Shown in pieces: positions 11,756 through 22,549 of a DNA stretch of 64,000 bases (the first letter of the stretch is position 1; the number at the start of each line of letters is the position of its first letter). The DNA comes from Pelobates cultripes (Eukaryota > Chordata > Amphibia > Anura > Pelobatidae). Position numbers and translations under genes: made by a program. The stretch lies in contig OW240921.1 in assembly GCA_933207985.1 (NCBI GenBank), positions 98,287,366 to 98,351,365 of the forward strand, given 5' to 3'. The notes below the pieces were generated by a model. The model saw only the letters and a program-made list of their open reading frames with translations, was not told where the DNA came from and made no database searches.

Positions 11756-12135
11756 GACTATGCACACTCACTGATCCATGCAGATACACAATCACTGACC
11801 CATGCAGACACACACTGACTGATCCATGCAGACACACACTCACTTACCCATGCAGACACACACTCACTTCACCATACAGACACACACTCACTGGCCCATG
11901 CAGACAAACACTCACAGACCCATGCAGACACACACGCACTGATCCATGCAGACACACTCACACTGGCCCATGCAGACACACACTCACTGACCCATGCAGA
12001 CACACACTCACTGACACATGCAGACACACACTCACTGATACATGCAGGCACACACACACTGATTTATACAGACACACACTCACTGGTCCATGCAAGCACA
12101 CACTCACTGATCCATGCAGACACACACTCACTGAC
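11756..12135. repeat. 24-bp minisatellite, about 16 units
   Basis: Tandem units of about 24 bp, CACTCACTGACCCATGCAGACACA with substitutions. Because 24 is divisible by three, one plus-strand frame stays open for 144 codons as an 8-residue repeat (RHTLTDPC), and minus-strand frames stay open too. There is no promoter, splice or homology support for translation, so it is called a repeat and not a gene. Confidence 0.93.
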
Positions 12136-12422
12136 GTTGGTGGGCACAGGTGGCTGATACTGGCCTGTAGCTGGAATGAAGGGTGAGAAGGGCAGAGGAG
12201 AGTAGGGTAGAGGAGGGCAATTGCTCTTGGTTGTATTGGCTACCCTTCTTCACTGGCTGTCATCTTTTGGGCCCCGCAGCCTCCCTTACATGCACAATCT
12301 TGCATTAAGCTTTATTATAGAGCGACTCATCTCCACAGCATGGTCGAATGGTCCATGCAGGGGGTTTTCAAATAGTGTGAAGAGGTAAATACTGTACACA
12401 TGGGGAGACAATTATACCATCG
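12136..12422. other. Non-coding spacer before LINE fragment
   Basis: No feature recognised. The right part may be LINE sequence too diverged to read in one frame. Confidence 0.4.
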
Positions 12423-13390
12423 TTGGAACCGCTACCAAGATCACGGTTGGCTGCCAAACTTGGGCTATCCTCCTTCCCATTCCCCCTCTGTCTAATAGTT
12501 TTCAACCCCAGATTTTTCCCGGGGACAGTAGCGAGTGCCTTTCAAGGGATGTTGGGCGACCAGTGCCCTCAAATAAGACATCTGATTTGGGAAGGGATGG
12601 TTAAGCCCCAGACTAAACTGCTGAGTAGTGTCAACCCGACTATTATTCATCAGTTCTGCTATAGACAGTTGGTAACATTCTTCAACTCGATCTCACAAAG
12701 ATCTATCCTGCTGAGGGGCTTCACCCCATTTGAGATTATATGTATGGACCCTAAACCACTGGAACACCTTGTATTCCGTGCTACTTCATGGAAGAGATCA
12801 TATAGAAATTTTCTGATGATACGTTTACTTTCTGCCCGGCTCCACTTTTGCTGCATCACACCAAAACTCACTCTCCCATTTATAAAAAGTCCATGACGAT
12901 ACAAATTTTAAATGAAGCCATGAGCCTGACATTTCTCTTTTGAAAAAAAGATACACTCCACTCCTAACATTCTGATTCCAATGCACAGAGAAGCTCCGTT
13001 CCAATGAGGAGCTTATCTTTAACACCACAGGGTGATCTCAGACATATTTGAATATCTGGACACACTGGATCCTTACCACTGAATATACAGATTTTCAAAC
13101 TCTTTTGAAATAAGATTGCAACCCCTCTCCCATACCTTGAGATGGAGAAGAGATGTGGAGGTCTTATATTGGGATGAACAGGAACAGGGGGGGAGGGAGT
13201 TTCTTCCACAGTCCAATCTCTGGGTTGGTCATGGAAGGTGAAGACGCTGGATCTCCAGGGGTCCAGCATACAGATATTCCCACCCCTTTTTTTGTGTTTT
13301 GTTTTTTCTTTCTTCTGTTTTTCATTCTTCTGTCAATTACTTCTCTCTTTCACCCATTTGTTTCAGGGCCATTCCTTACCATTTAAGGAT
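12423..13390 (+). pseudogene. Tx1/L1-type LINE ORF2 C-terminal fragment (decayed)
   Basis: The open frame at 12,423-12,896 contains FNPRFFPGT, IRHLIWEG, YRQLVTFFNS and GFTPFEIICMDPKPLEHLV. These are in the order found downstream of the reverse-transcriptase core in frog Tx1/L1 ORF2 proteins (NP.FPPG, ..FRYLQ..HF, TPFE.., ..H...). After a stop at 12,896, pieces in other frames up to about 13,250 (GGGSFFHSPI) could be the C-terminal zinc-knuckle-like region. It lacks the catalytic reverse transcriptase and endonuclease and carries frame breaks. The homology is recognised by eye; the right boundary is uncertain. Confidence 0.7.
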
Positions 13391-14500
13391 TATTCTGTGT
13401 GTCAAACATGAGGAGACATGGACAAAACACCAAACCTAGTATTGGGAGATAGATTACATTGATTTGGCATTCTATCCTAGCTAACCTAGAGACACAGGTT
13501 TCCTAATCTTAGTGTTATATGTGCTAACTTACTTGGGATGTGTAAATATTCATAAATGACTGTTCATTAATAGTTTTTTTATAGTTTTATTTCATATCTG
13601 ATAGATTTAAGACCTGCGCATCTTATACTAATCGATCTACCTAGAGATCTGCAAATCTCACGTATAAAACTACTGCTTGATTATGTTAATATAAATCTTG
13701 AACAATATCGCTTTCGTAAACACTTGATATGTCTGTTCTTCCATACGAGGAGAAGGAGACCGAGGGGGAGAGGAGGAAGGTTACGGATAGGGTAGATGCT
13801 TACTAAGATGAAAAATACAGATAATACTATGTAACTCCGGAGTTAGGATGACAGTCTATTTATCATTTATGCATGTAACGGTATTTATGTTTTACATCTA
13901 ATTGCCTCAGATCCTTACAGCCTTGTATCGACCCTAACACTCTACATCATGTTTTTTTTAATAACGAGGCAACAATTACATGCATAAGATACCTATTTCA
14001 CATATTATATTGTTATGCTAAATACTTGGCCATATTTGACTCAAGACTTGCGCGTCTCATATATGTTTATACGTTGGTAGATCATATGATAATCTGCGTA
14101 TCATTGTTCTGAAACACATTATATGATACTTGCGTGTTTCACTATGATCTCGCTTACATTGTCCTATATTGGAAAAATATTCCTTCAGTAAACATAAATT
14201 CACAAAAATTATTTTTTATGCCTGGAAATAAACAGAACAATCAACACTTTAAAATCTCATGTGAACTCTCAGCAAGCGCGATGCAAAATGTATGCTTTGT
14301 AAGGCTGGCATTTCATTCACGCCCCAGACCTTTACCAATATTGCACAAGAACTGTCTGGCAACAAATTTAGGATTTAAAGGGCAAGTCACGTTTTCCAGC
14401 AATTCATGTATCTGTATCTAGCTATGTATTTTAATAAATAGAAAAATCAGAGTAAAATATATTTGCAGTATGTATACATCTGGATATCAGACACACAGAA
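13391..14500. other. Non-coding stretch, possibly LINE 3' untranslated sequence
   Basis: No gene seen. It directly follows the LINE C-terminal fragment on the same strand and could include its 3' untranslated region, but no poly(A) or tandem tail was found to mark its end. A 95-codon frame at 14,134-14,421 has no known motif. Confidence 0.4.
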
Positions 14501-14545
14501 AGATAGCTAGATAGACAGACAGACAGATAGATAGATAGATAGATT
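14501..14545. repeat. GATA/GACA microsatellite
   Basis: Short run of AGATAGATAGACAGACAGAC and GATA units. Confidence 0.9.
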
Positions 14546-14549
14546 TATT

Positions 14550-14670
14550 TCAGATTTAAGGTCAAAATAGCTGAATTAGAAAATTCAGTCAGCTATGCTT
14601 CCGTTGTGGCTATTTTGGTCTTATATTTGAAATTCCCAATAATTCTCATGTTCGCGAATAAACCTGTCAG
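14550..14670. mobile_element. GATA-adjacent copy of the GAATTC-type palindromic MITE
   Basis: Shows the family pattern GGTCAAAATAGCTGAATTAG, then GTGGCTATTTTGGTC, then TTTGAAATTCCC and a GCGAATAAACCTGTCAGGG end. It forms an imperfect inverted repeat. Same family as 36,861-36,998. Confidence 0.6.
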
Positions 14671-17600
14671 GGTTAAATCAAGGATTACATTTGTCTCGGG
14701 TTCCACAGAAGACAGGATCTAGCTCCATCTCATGCAAACTAATAGCACTTCTGACTAGCTTCTGTGGGAGGAAATCACCGCCAGCTTGGCAAAATGAATT
14801 CTCAGCATTTATATTGAAGCAATTTTTTTTTTAAAGAACTAATTTAGGAATGCCTTTACTATTAAAAAGAAATCTTAACACAACATACAGACACATGTTC
14901 CTGTCCTGTTGATTAATATAATGGTTTTGGTGATAGGTAGTCAGGTACCCTTTTTTCTGTGATTAAGCTATTGGCGTCAGCGCGCAGGGTCACTTTCTTT
15001 GTTATTGACATTTGCTCTAACTCCTCTTTGTCAAGGTGTTTATATCTCACTCCCAGCCTGATGATCTATGACATACTATTCTTCCCCCTGCCCTAATACA
15101 TTACCATTTACTATCCTGTCACGTTGTATCTTTATTCATCTTTTTATAGGATACAATATCAAAGCTGGCACTACATTTCAAGGTCTGACTCTTCTGTTTT
15201 ACATTAGCAAGTATTAAATCACTCCGTTAACATATGAGCAAGACATACTGGGAATAAAACCATATCCATAAACCTTTCAACAGCAGTAGCATAACAGGGT
15301 GGTGGATGGTCCCATCAGGGTTTACCACCAGTAATGAATTTTTCAACCTAGCCATGCCTTCGATGGTGGGGAAGCTTGAGGTCCTTGATATCTTAGTTGT
15401 GGAATGCGAGGTATGTGCCTCAGGTGTTAAAGCTCCCCCATCCTTTCTTATTGTCAATGCTCTCCAATAACTAACAGTTTGAGCTCAAATATGATGACAT
15501 TTGCTTGAGTCTTCTTTGAGTAATTCCGTATCTTTCCCTTACAATATAGCAGTGGAAGCAGGAGATATCTTGCCTGGTGTCATAGATCATATCGCTATGC
15601 TTTCCAGTGAGGTTTATGCATTGCTTGTTTTGACCTGGAAACCCTCTTCTCTGTACAGACGGATGGATTGGTGCTAAGCTCTGCATATTAAACACATAAT
15701 TCTGTCCTAAAATGCCCTTACTTGACCATTTCATGGATGGCTCCCTAAGCCTTCTACATAGTAATACTAATTCAAATATTTGGATGCTAAGATTTTTTTA
15801 TTTCATTTAGCTCGTCCTTACTAACAGTGCAACAACCAATGAGCATTTAACCTCTGTACTGAACAGATATAAATCTTATTAATTGCACATTAACAAAAAT
15901 CCAAGCTGGTACAGTCCCATATCTGAAAAATGCATGGCATTCTTTATAGACCTCTCAGGAGAATTTAAATGTTATTGCCCTGTTTTTAGAAAAAAATGCA
16001 TATATGGCAGACTGGCAAGCTGAAAATATGTAATTCTGAGCAATGCAAAATGTGCTGATTTTATTATAACGGGTATAAATGGTGCCAGCTTAATATACCC
16101 ATTACACCCTCTCTTGTATCAGAGATCTTAATACCCCTATACTTTCCATGAGCTATCGTTAGGATCGGTGATCTGTCACTGTCCATCCTCCATATGGTCA
16201 TCTTTGCTTCAGATGATGAGTTTCACCACAATAACTCTTTCATATAATCCATTTAACTGGAATTGCTAGACATGATTAGTTCACAAATGAAAACAGCAAT
16301 ATGAATGTAACAACATGTTCCAGACTGACTAATCCTGTCTCTGTATAGCTCCTTGTTTAATGACTTTCAAATACACTCAATATAGCTTTATGTCTCCTAA
16401 ACTCTTAGACATTTTTATGTCTTTCATAAGTGGCTAAATGATATTGGCTGCTAGATATATACAAGCCTGGTGAAATATTGAGTTTTTAGAGACAATATTT
16501 AAAGAATGTTGCCAGCCTGTATCTCTAGTCTATACTTCGTTTGCAGATGCACAGTTCTATTTGTTCCCTTCTGCTACACTGCAATAATATGTGTGCAGTG
16601 CTCTGGGTCTCATAGACCTCTTACAGCAAGGCTCAAGATTTCAAATCCCATATTACTAGCCAGGCCTAAAAGTTATTTGCCACTGCGAACCTGGAGTGTC
16701 AATGGCACATTCACCAGTAATTGTTATCTACTCACCAGGGCTCAATTTATTGCTCGAAAACAGCTATTGGGTAAGTAGAAGTTATGAAATCTGCTTACAG
16801 AATTATCAATAACCAGCTCTTTCTGTTACATCATTGCGCATGGAACATCACCTCTTTAATGTTCTAACAAACCCAATTTCCCACAAATTTCTAAGCCATG
16901 TGGGTGAATATTTCATGAATGAAACTGAGCATGGTTCAATCATTAACATTGTTGCATAACAGTCCATACAAAATAAATACCAGTGTGAGCGTTTAGTATA
17001 GAGGGTTAGAGTGGGCAAGTGATTATTATCTATAGTTAAGTATTTTTTTCACTGTGTTAAGCTGATTTATTACTGGGAATAAATATTCCAGTACTGTCTA
17101 CAGCTGGGAAAAAAATAGTATCTGCTACTCTCTAGTACTCAGTGGGGCTGCAACTACAGAACAAAAAGTCTTGTATGTCTCCAAAGAATATGGTTGTTGG
17201 GATAAAGGTGGCGTCTTTTTTCATTGATAAAATTGGGATATTTGAGTTAGGTGGATTAAACAGCTCCTATAAAAAAAAAAAAGCAAAAATATTGTAAACA
17301 TTCGCGGGTGATTTACTTTAGGCTAGCTCTTACTGTCATGTGGCTATTTATAGGAAGTTCTTTCCACGCCATCGTGCAGTGCTTTTAATTAATGCCCTTG
17401 GCTGTACTGAACAGGAGAGATAAATTTCTCTCTATTCTGCTCACTGCGACAGAATACGCGCTATAAATGTATACAAGCAGTAAGCGTTACCATGACTCCA
17501 TGGGGGAAGGCCACGGCAGATCTGGCCTCTTGTAATTATATACTCTCTTTGGGATGTATCCAAACTCTGGCACGCTTTCTAAATATAGGAATTCACACCT

Positions 17601-17913
17601 GTACAATACATTAACATTTACATCCTGCATGATATGTGTAGTAAATTGGAAACAGCACTCCGGGATTGGTGTGGCAGTTGACGTTCCATTAAAGGAACAT
17701 TCTTCGTTAAAGTTGATTCCAAATCACACGTGTTAATAAATTATGGATACAATTTATAAAATCAATACAAATATATTTTCACCTCTTAATTTCCATCATT
17801 TGCGGCAGATCTACAGTTTCTGCAGTAACCAGAAGTCAGCTGAGGTTTCTTGGCCGATCATTCTCTGGTCAGGAAGGAAAATGTTTGTAGCTTGTTGTAA
17901 AATTGTAAGTGCT
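14671..17913. other. Non-coding stretch
   Basis: No gene recognised in more than 3 kb of A+T-rich DNA. Open frames are 60-90 codons with no domain. The start TTAAAGGAACATTCTTCG at about 17,689 resembles a T2-type MITE end, but no partner end is clear. Confidence 0.5.
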
Positions 17914-18020
17914 TTAAACTAGGTTTTTTGTCTTCTCTTGGATCAACAGCAAATAACAGATGTGAGAAAGGATGAGCTTGATAGACACATGTTTCTTTTC
18001 AGTCTATGTAACCATGTAAA
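17914..18020 (+). mobile_element. CR1-type LINE 3' end
   Basis: The sequence runs AGGTTTTTTGTCTTCTCTTG, GATCAACAGCAAATAACAG, GATGAGCTTGATAGACACAT, then CAGTCTATGTAACCATGTAA. This resembles the C-terminal coding end and terminal TATGTAA-type tail of CR1-like LINEs common in frogs. Only the last 100 or so bases are present. Confidence 0.6.
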
Positions 18021-19096
18021 GTTTTAAGACAGTGTAAGTTATTTAGGTAAAAGGACGTAGGTTCCTTGGTGTTGTTTGTGTTGGTTGTAAAAGAACTTGT
18101 ATCGTCAGTGGCGGTGCATGTAGCTGTAACAAGTTTTGCAAATCTCTGCAACATAAGCTTAATAAAAAGGTCAGGGTGTTGAGCTTGTTGCAGGCATCCT
18201 CATGGATGGAGGAGATTCAATTAAGATGCTTTGAGGTTTCCTTTAAAACAATTTACTCACTTGGCCATTTAGAACCTCGTATACATAAATATAAGATTTG
18301 CAAAAATATTTATATTTCCAAAATAAATAATTTTTGGTAGCCTGGGATAAGTGTTCTTATTTGTTGGCGTTTAACCAAAAGTACAAAAGCAATAATTTCT
18401 TTATGGTACTTGTATTTGTATACTGTATATCGATATTGGGCTTACGTAAATAGACATCAATAATAGTGGAAAAAATTGTCTCTATTGGCCCAGAATAAAT
18501 GTTTCACTAATACTTCACCTAAATTAGATAGCAAGTACCGAGGAGGGTGGGAGACGGGTGCTGTAATAAAAAATTAATCTCGTACAGATTTACTATCCAT
18601 TGACGTTCACCTACATATAATCTAAAACTCATTTGCTATAAGAAAATAATGGTATAAAGGGCTAAGAAAGCAAATCACAATGACAACGAATAGTTAATCT
18701 CTTTTGTTACCCAGAGGAATAGCATTAATGTTTCCAATTTCTAAATCCACAAATCTTGGAAAATAATTATCGAGTAGAAAAATAAAGAGGCATTTATGTT
18801 CATCTGCGTTACAGCGATTCTTGGTGTCTTGCATGAGGAATAAAAGCTTCAAAATAATGTACATTACATCAAATCTAACCCTTGCAAATCTCTAAATCAC
18901 CCTTTTGTTTAGTTTTTTTTATTTAAAACCTGCGTGCTATTCCAATTATTTTTAAAATGGAAAATATTTGTGCTCATTATATGATATCTACCAGGGGATT
19001 ATGTAGGCACTCTCCTTGTTATGACTTCCAGGGATTTATTCACTAAAAACTGAATTGAATAAAACACTGTGTGTTTTACTTTTAAAGGTCTTACAT
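18021..19096. other. Non-coding stretch
   Basis: No gene or clear repeat recognised. Confidence 0.45.
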
Positions 19097-19253
19097 CAGG
19101 TTTGCCCAAAGGGTAGACCACCAGATGTTTTAAAATTACAACTTAATGCATTGTCATTCTAACAGCATTCTAGAGGCATGCAAAGCATCATGGGAGTTGT
19201 CGTTCTACAACATTTGGGGATCTACCTTCTTACACTAATCTTGAGGAAGCCTG
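19097..19253. mobile_element. Degenerate hAT-like MITE
   Basis: Begins CAGGTTTGCCCAAAGGG, contains CATCATGGGAGTTGTCGTTC, and ends GAGGAAGCCTG. This is the layout of the 9,661 and 25,664 elements but much more diverged, with no matching target duplication. Likely an old member of the same family. Confidence 0.5.
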
Positions 19254-20659
19254 GCATTTGCAGTTGTTTGCCCCAGAGTTGCATAATTATCTGATTTATC
19301 TTTTGTGTTTATATATCTTTAAACATTTAAATTGGCAAAGGAGGAGAACTCTAGAACTTTTAGGGCAGGGGTGGCCATGATACCCCTTTAACGCTTTTTT
19401 GGCAGCCAGCTTTTAAAGCAATATGGAAATTATAGTTTGAAATAGATGAAGTCATTCTTTTTGACCTTTCATGTTTTAGTGGTTGTGTATGGATGTGTGG
19501 ACAGGAAGTGGGTGGTTCTGCTCAACTGCAGTTTGCTTGATTTCATAACTAACTGATTTATGTCATGGAAATTTATTCTATTGCAGTGGTAAAGTTATAC
19601 ACAACAAAATTCTGACCTTTTCTAAAAGCAGGAAAGAGGGATCTGGGTCACAAAACGGGGACACTGTATTAGTGATACCTCACAAACGTCTGAGGTGTAG
19701 AGCAACAGTCGAGTCCCAGTCCCAATTTTTTTCTCTGTGGTGGCTAATTTGAAGGCACTAGATAAACATCTCAATTAAACCCTCTACTATCAAACAGTTT
19801 GTGGAAAAAACACCACCAGAGTATTTTGCGTGTCCTGGAAAGTAATCTTTAAATATTTTATTATTATATTAAAAAAATATTTATCAAATAATAAAGTTAT
19901 AAAGAGGCCATAATCATGTAAAATATATGTTATCCCACATACACTCATTTATGTATACACAGCTACTATCAGGTAATTTTCCTCCTGCTTCACTGTCTAG
20001 TGATCAGAGTCGTGGTCTGCAAATGTTACCCCACAATTACCTTTTAAAGGCCAATGACATTTGTTACCAGCATCACAACTTGGTCACTGAAAATGTAATG
20101 CTAGCATGGTATGATCTATTATGGCAGCATTTATTGTAGCTGCTTTCTACTATACCTTAAATAACAACATAACCTTGAAGAGATCTATTTAACTTTAAAA
20201 AAACAAACTTTATTTAATTTAAAATAGATTTCTACTTGGAAAAATGGAAATAAGACATAAGGGGACATAGTCACATGTATATTTTTTATTTATTTATTTT
20301 TTGCAGTGCCTATGCAGATATCAGTCGCTTAGGAGGTACCCTAACGGCAATCCTCTAGCGCGGTATAGCCATTGAGGTATATGAGAAATCTTGCACAATT
20401 TTATAATTAGGAAAAGATTTAACAAGAGTAACATATTCTAGTAATTATATAAGACAAGTATGGTGCCTTTACTTCAGAAGTATAGCAACATGAGAAGCAA
20501 GAAAAATAAGGCATGGTTAAGGCTTGTGTCTTGTGCCACTAAGTGCCCAGTCGTGATTAAGTTAGGTGACTGGTTAGCCATATAATATGTCACATGTACA
20601 ACTATTGATTTAGGAAGGTCAGCAGGCGTAAGTCTCTGAGTGGCCCCTGCAAGGTGGAA
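19254..20659. other. Non-coding stretch
   Basis: No gene or clear repeat recognised. Confidence 0.45.
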
Positions 20660-21655
20660 GGCTAGACAGTGATATAGACTGAGCATTAATTTGGCGTTAG
20701 TGGTGCTGAGCCTGTGTACGTGAATGTTGCCTGTGCCATTGTTGTGACGGCCAGAGGAGTTGGCGGTTAAGTCTGCTCTCTGACCAGGCTAGGTGTGTCA
20801 GTGCAATCACATTGCAGGATGCGCCCATTAGTAGTGGCTCTAGGTAGAGTAAATGCATGTAAATATATTCTGACAAATTATATATGAAAATAATAAGAGT
20901 ATACAAGAGAAAACGCAACATAATAGAGCAACAAAATTACAGTGTATGGGTTCGTCACATGATAGTCCGTCCGGACTTGCGCCATTCGCCTCCTATTATT
21001 GCTCCTGGGTCGATACCATCTTTGGGAGGGCATGGCAGTAAAGTCCTGCTCTGTCCAGTGCTGCGGAAAATCAGGCTCGCCCCTCCAGCCTGTACTCTTG
21101 ACGGTCAGCCAATGCCCCTACGGGAGTTGCCGCTTGCTTTTGGACTCAGTCCGTGCTGGGGGGCTGGGGGGCTGGGGGGCTGCGTGGCGGTGTGGGGGAG
21201 GGGTGTCCTGGAGTCCTGTGTGGTCCAGGGTCTTCCTGTGAGGGATGTTGCAGTGGGTGTTGCTTGTATGTAGTGTGGGGCCCCAATGGTTTTTCGTAAC
21301 CCTCCGCTTGTGTGGTCGGTACCTTCTGGTCGAGACCTTTTTCGGCTCTCAGCCCAGCTGGGCGGCTTGTGTTGGTAGTGGAAGCTGGGGACATGTGTGC
21401 GCCCTTGAGGGCTTCCCCACTCTTCCCGGCACTGCCATCTTGTGCTCCCATGAGTGTCAGTTGCTGAGTTCCTGCATGTCGAGTGCAGTCCAGCAGTTTT
21501 GCCCAGAACCTGGTAAAGATTATTTCGAGGGTATCTGGTGCTGTAGCGCTGGGCTCGGTCACAGGTATATTAATGGGGGTGATGGTTGGAAAGATTTAAG
21601 GGTGGACAATATTTTAAAAAATACAATATTCTCAGGCTGTAAACTCCTCTAAGTT
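20660..21655 (-). pseudogene. Retroelement-like GC-rich segment, possible LINE ORF1 remnant
   Basis: This kilobase is richer in G+C than its surroundings. On the minus strand, 21,562-21,146 encodes a 138-residue frame starting MTEPSATAPDTLEIIFTRFW; the segment TLEIIFTRFWAKLL resembles the helical start of frog L1/Tx1 ORF1-type proteins. The rest is proline/serine-rich and of low complexity. Plus-strand frames here (129 and 135 codons) look like shadows. The G-run GGGGGGCTG is repeated near 21,158-21,182. Assignment is tentative; it could instead be the 5' region of another retroelement. Confidence 0.33.
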
Positions 21656-22036
21656 TTAGCTTGTATCCATATCGTCGTCTTTAGGTCGTGGTTTATAATA
21701 ATATTTTCCCTGCTCGACCACGTCCATGGGTTCTCCATTTTCTTTCTTGTTTTCTCTAAATTTCATATTTACTTGGACGGAAGCTGCACGGACGCGAGGT
21801 CTATCGGTTTGGTGGGCACATGAGCGAAGCAGTACTTTGTCAGTCTGCACTGCTTTGCAAATTGCTTTTGTTTTCATAGTCTGCACACTTTTTGTACAGC
21901 TTTTTTTATTTTTTTTCCCTACTCCTCTATTGTTGTCCTTTTTCACCTTCACACCTTCACTTCTTTCTCTTTTCTTTTGCGCCCTTATTAAAAATGTTAG
22001 CATTGTCAGACTCACAATCATTGCTTGTCTCTTCAT
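21656..22036 (-). CDS. 126-residue basic protein with repeated QT(D) motifs, unassigned
   Basis: A complete minus-strand frame from ATG at 22,036 to a stop at 21,656. After MKRQAMIVSLTMLTFLIRA it is rich in lysine and arginine. The middle carries four similar motifs at irregular spacing: KSVQT, KAVQTD, AHQTD and ASVQV. The C-terminus is short and acidic (KDDDMDTS). No catalytic motif is visible. An in-frame second ATG lies five codons in. It sits in the same orientation as the possible LINE ORF1 remnant downstream and next to MITEs. It could be the N-terminal reading frame of a retroelement (gag-like or ORF1-like) or an accidental open frame. I do not recognise the family. Confidence 0.35.
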   Translation of the reverse strand: MKRQAMIVSLTMLTFLIRAQKKRERSEGVKVKKDNNRGVGKKNKKSCTKSVQTMKTKAICKAVQTDKVLLRSCAHQTDRPRVRAASVQVNMKFRENKKENGEPMDVVEQGKYYYKPRPKDDDMDTS

Positions 22037-22084
22037 CCTTCGCCTGCTTCCTTCAACTCACCGAGAACACAGTCAGCTCTCAGA

Positions 22085-22135
22085 ACTGATGTAAATGACA
22101 TCACACAAGATTGTGACATCACACGTGATTATGAC
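22085..22135 (-). promoter_or_regulatory. Paired CRE-like direct repeats upstream of the 126-residue frame
   Basis: On the minus strand, reading toward the ATG at 22,036, the motif GTGTGATGTCA occurs twice about 20 bp apart, the first overlapping a CACGTG E-box. TGATGTCA is close to cyclic-AMP-response/AP-1-type sites. Position and orientation would suit a promoter, but no TATA box or start site is evident. Inference only. Confidence 0.25.
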
Positions 22136-22189
22136 AAAAGGCTCATGATACTGTGCAGTGGAAGGAACGTGTCATGGAACTGATGTATA

Positions 22190-22269
22190 TTAACCCCTTA
22201 AGGACCAAACTTCTGGAATAAAAGGGAATCATGACATGTCACACATGTCGTGTGTCCTTAAGGAGTTAA
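22190..22269. mobile_element. 80-bp TTAA-flanked palindromic MITE
   Basis: Starts TTAACCCCTTAAGGACC and ends GTCCTTAAGGAGTTAA, with ACATGTCACACATGTCGTGT in the centre; the whole is one imperfect palindrome. It carries no coding sequence. Its last TTAA (22,266-22,269) is also the first four bases of the next element. Confidence 0.85.
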
Positions 22270-22549
22270 AGAGATTGTGCTGCTTATGTACAGTATAAAT
22301 TTTGAGAATTCAGAGACACACTAACAGTTCTGATTATTACATGAGACAACAGGGCACAACATTAACTCCACTAGTAATGTTAGCTCTTCTGAGTGCCACT
22401 TCATTGCTCTCAACCAATGACCCTAAGCTCCCCATTGCAGGGCTTAGCTCACGGGAGCTTGTGGACGTTCCTGCTTACAAATATCCAGCTCTCTGGTGTT
22501 GGTAAAGGTAGTAGTTGAAGTAGTTATGGTGCTTGGAGTGTTCCTTTAA
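22266..22549. mobile_element. T2/Kolobok-like MITE, 284 bp
   Basis: Begins TTAAAGAGATTGTGCTGC and ends GGAGTGTTCCTTTAA, inverted ends bounded by TTAA. The interior holds a 67-codon frame without meaning. It directly abuts the 80-bp MITE on its left and shares the TTAA with it. Confidence 0.75.

Noticed and set aside
16610..16760. Repeat-like block with GGCTCAAGATTT and GGGCTCAATTTA
   Set aside because: The two similar strings are in the same direction and no flanking duplication or inverted ends could be found, so no element was called.
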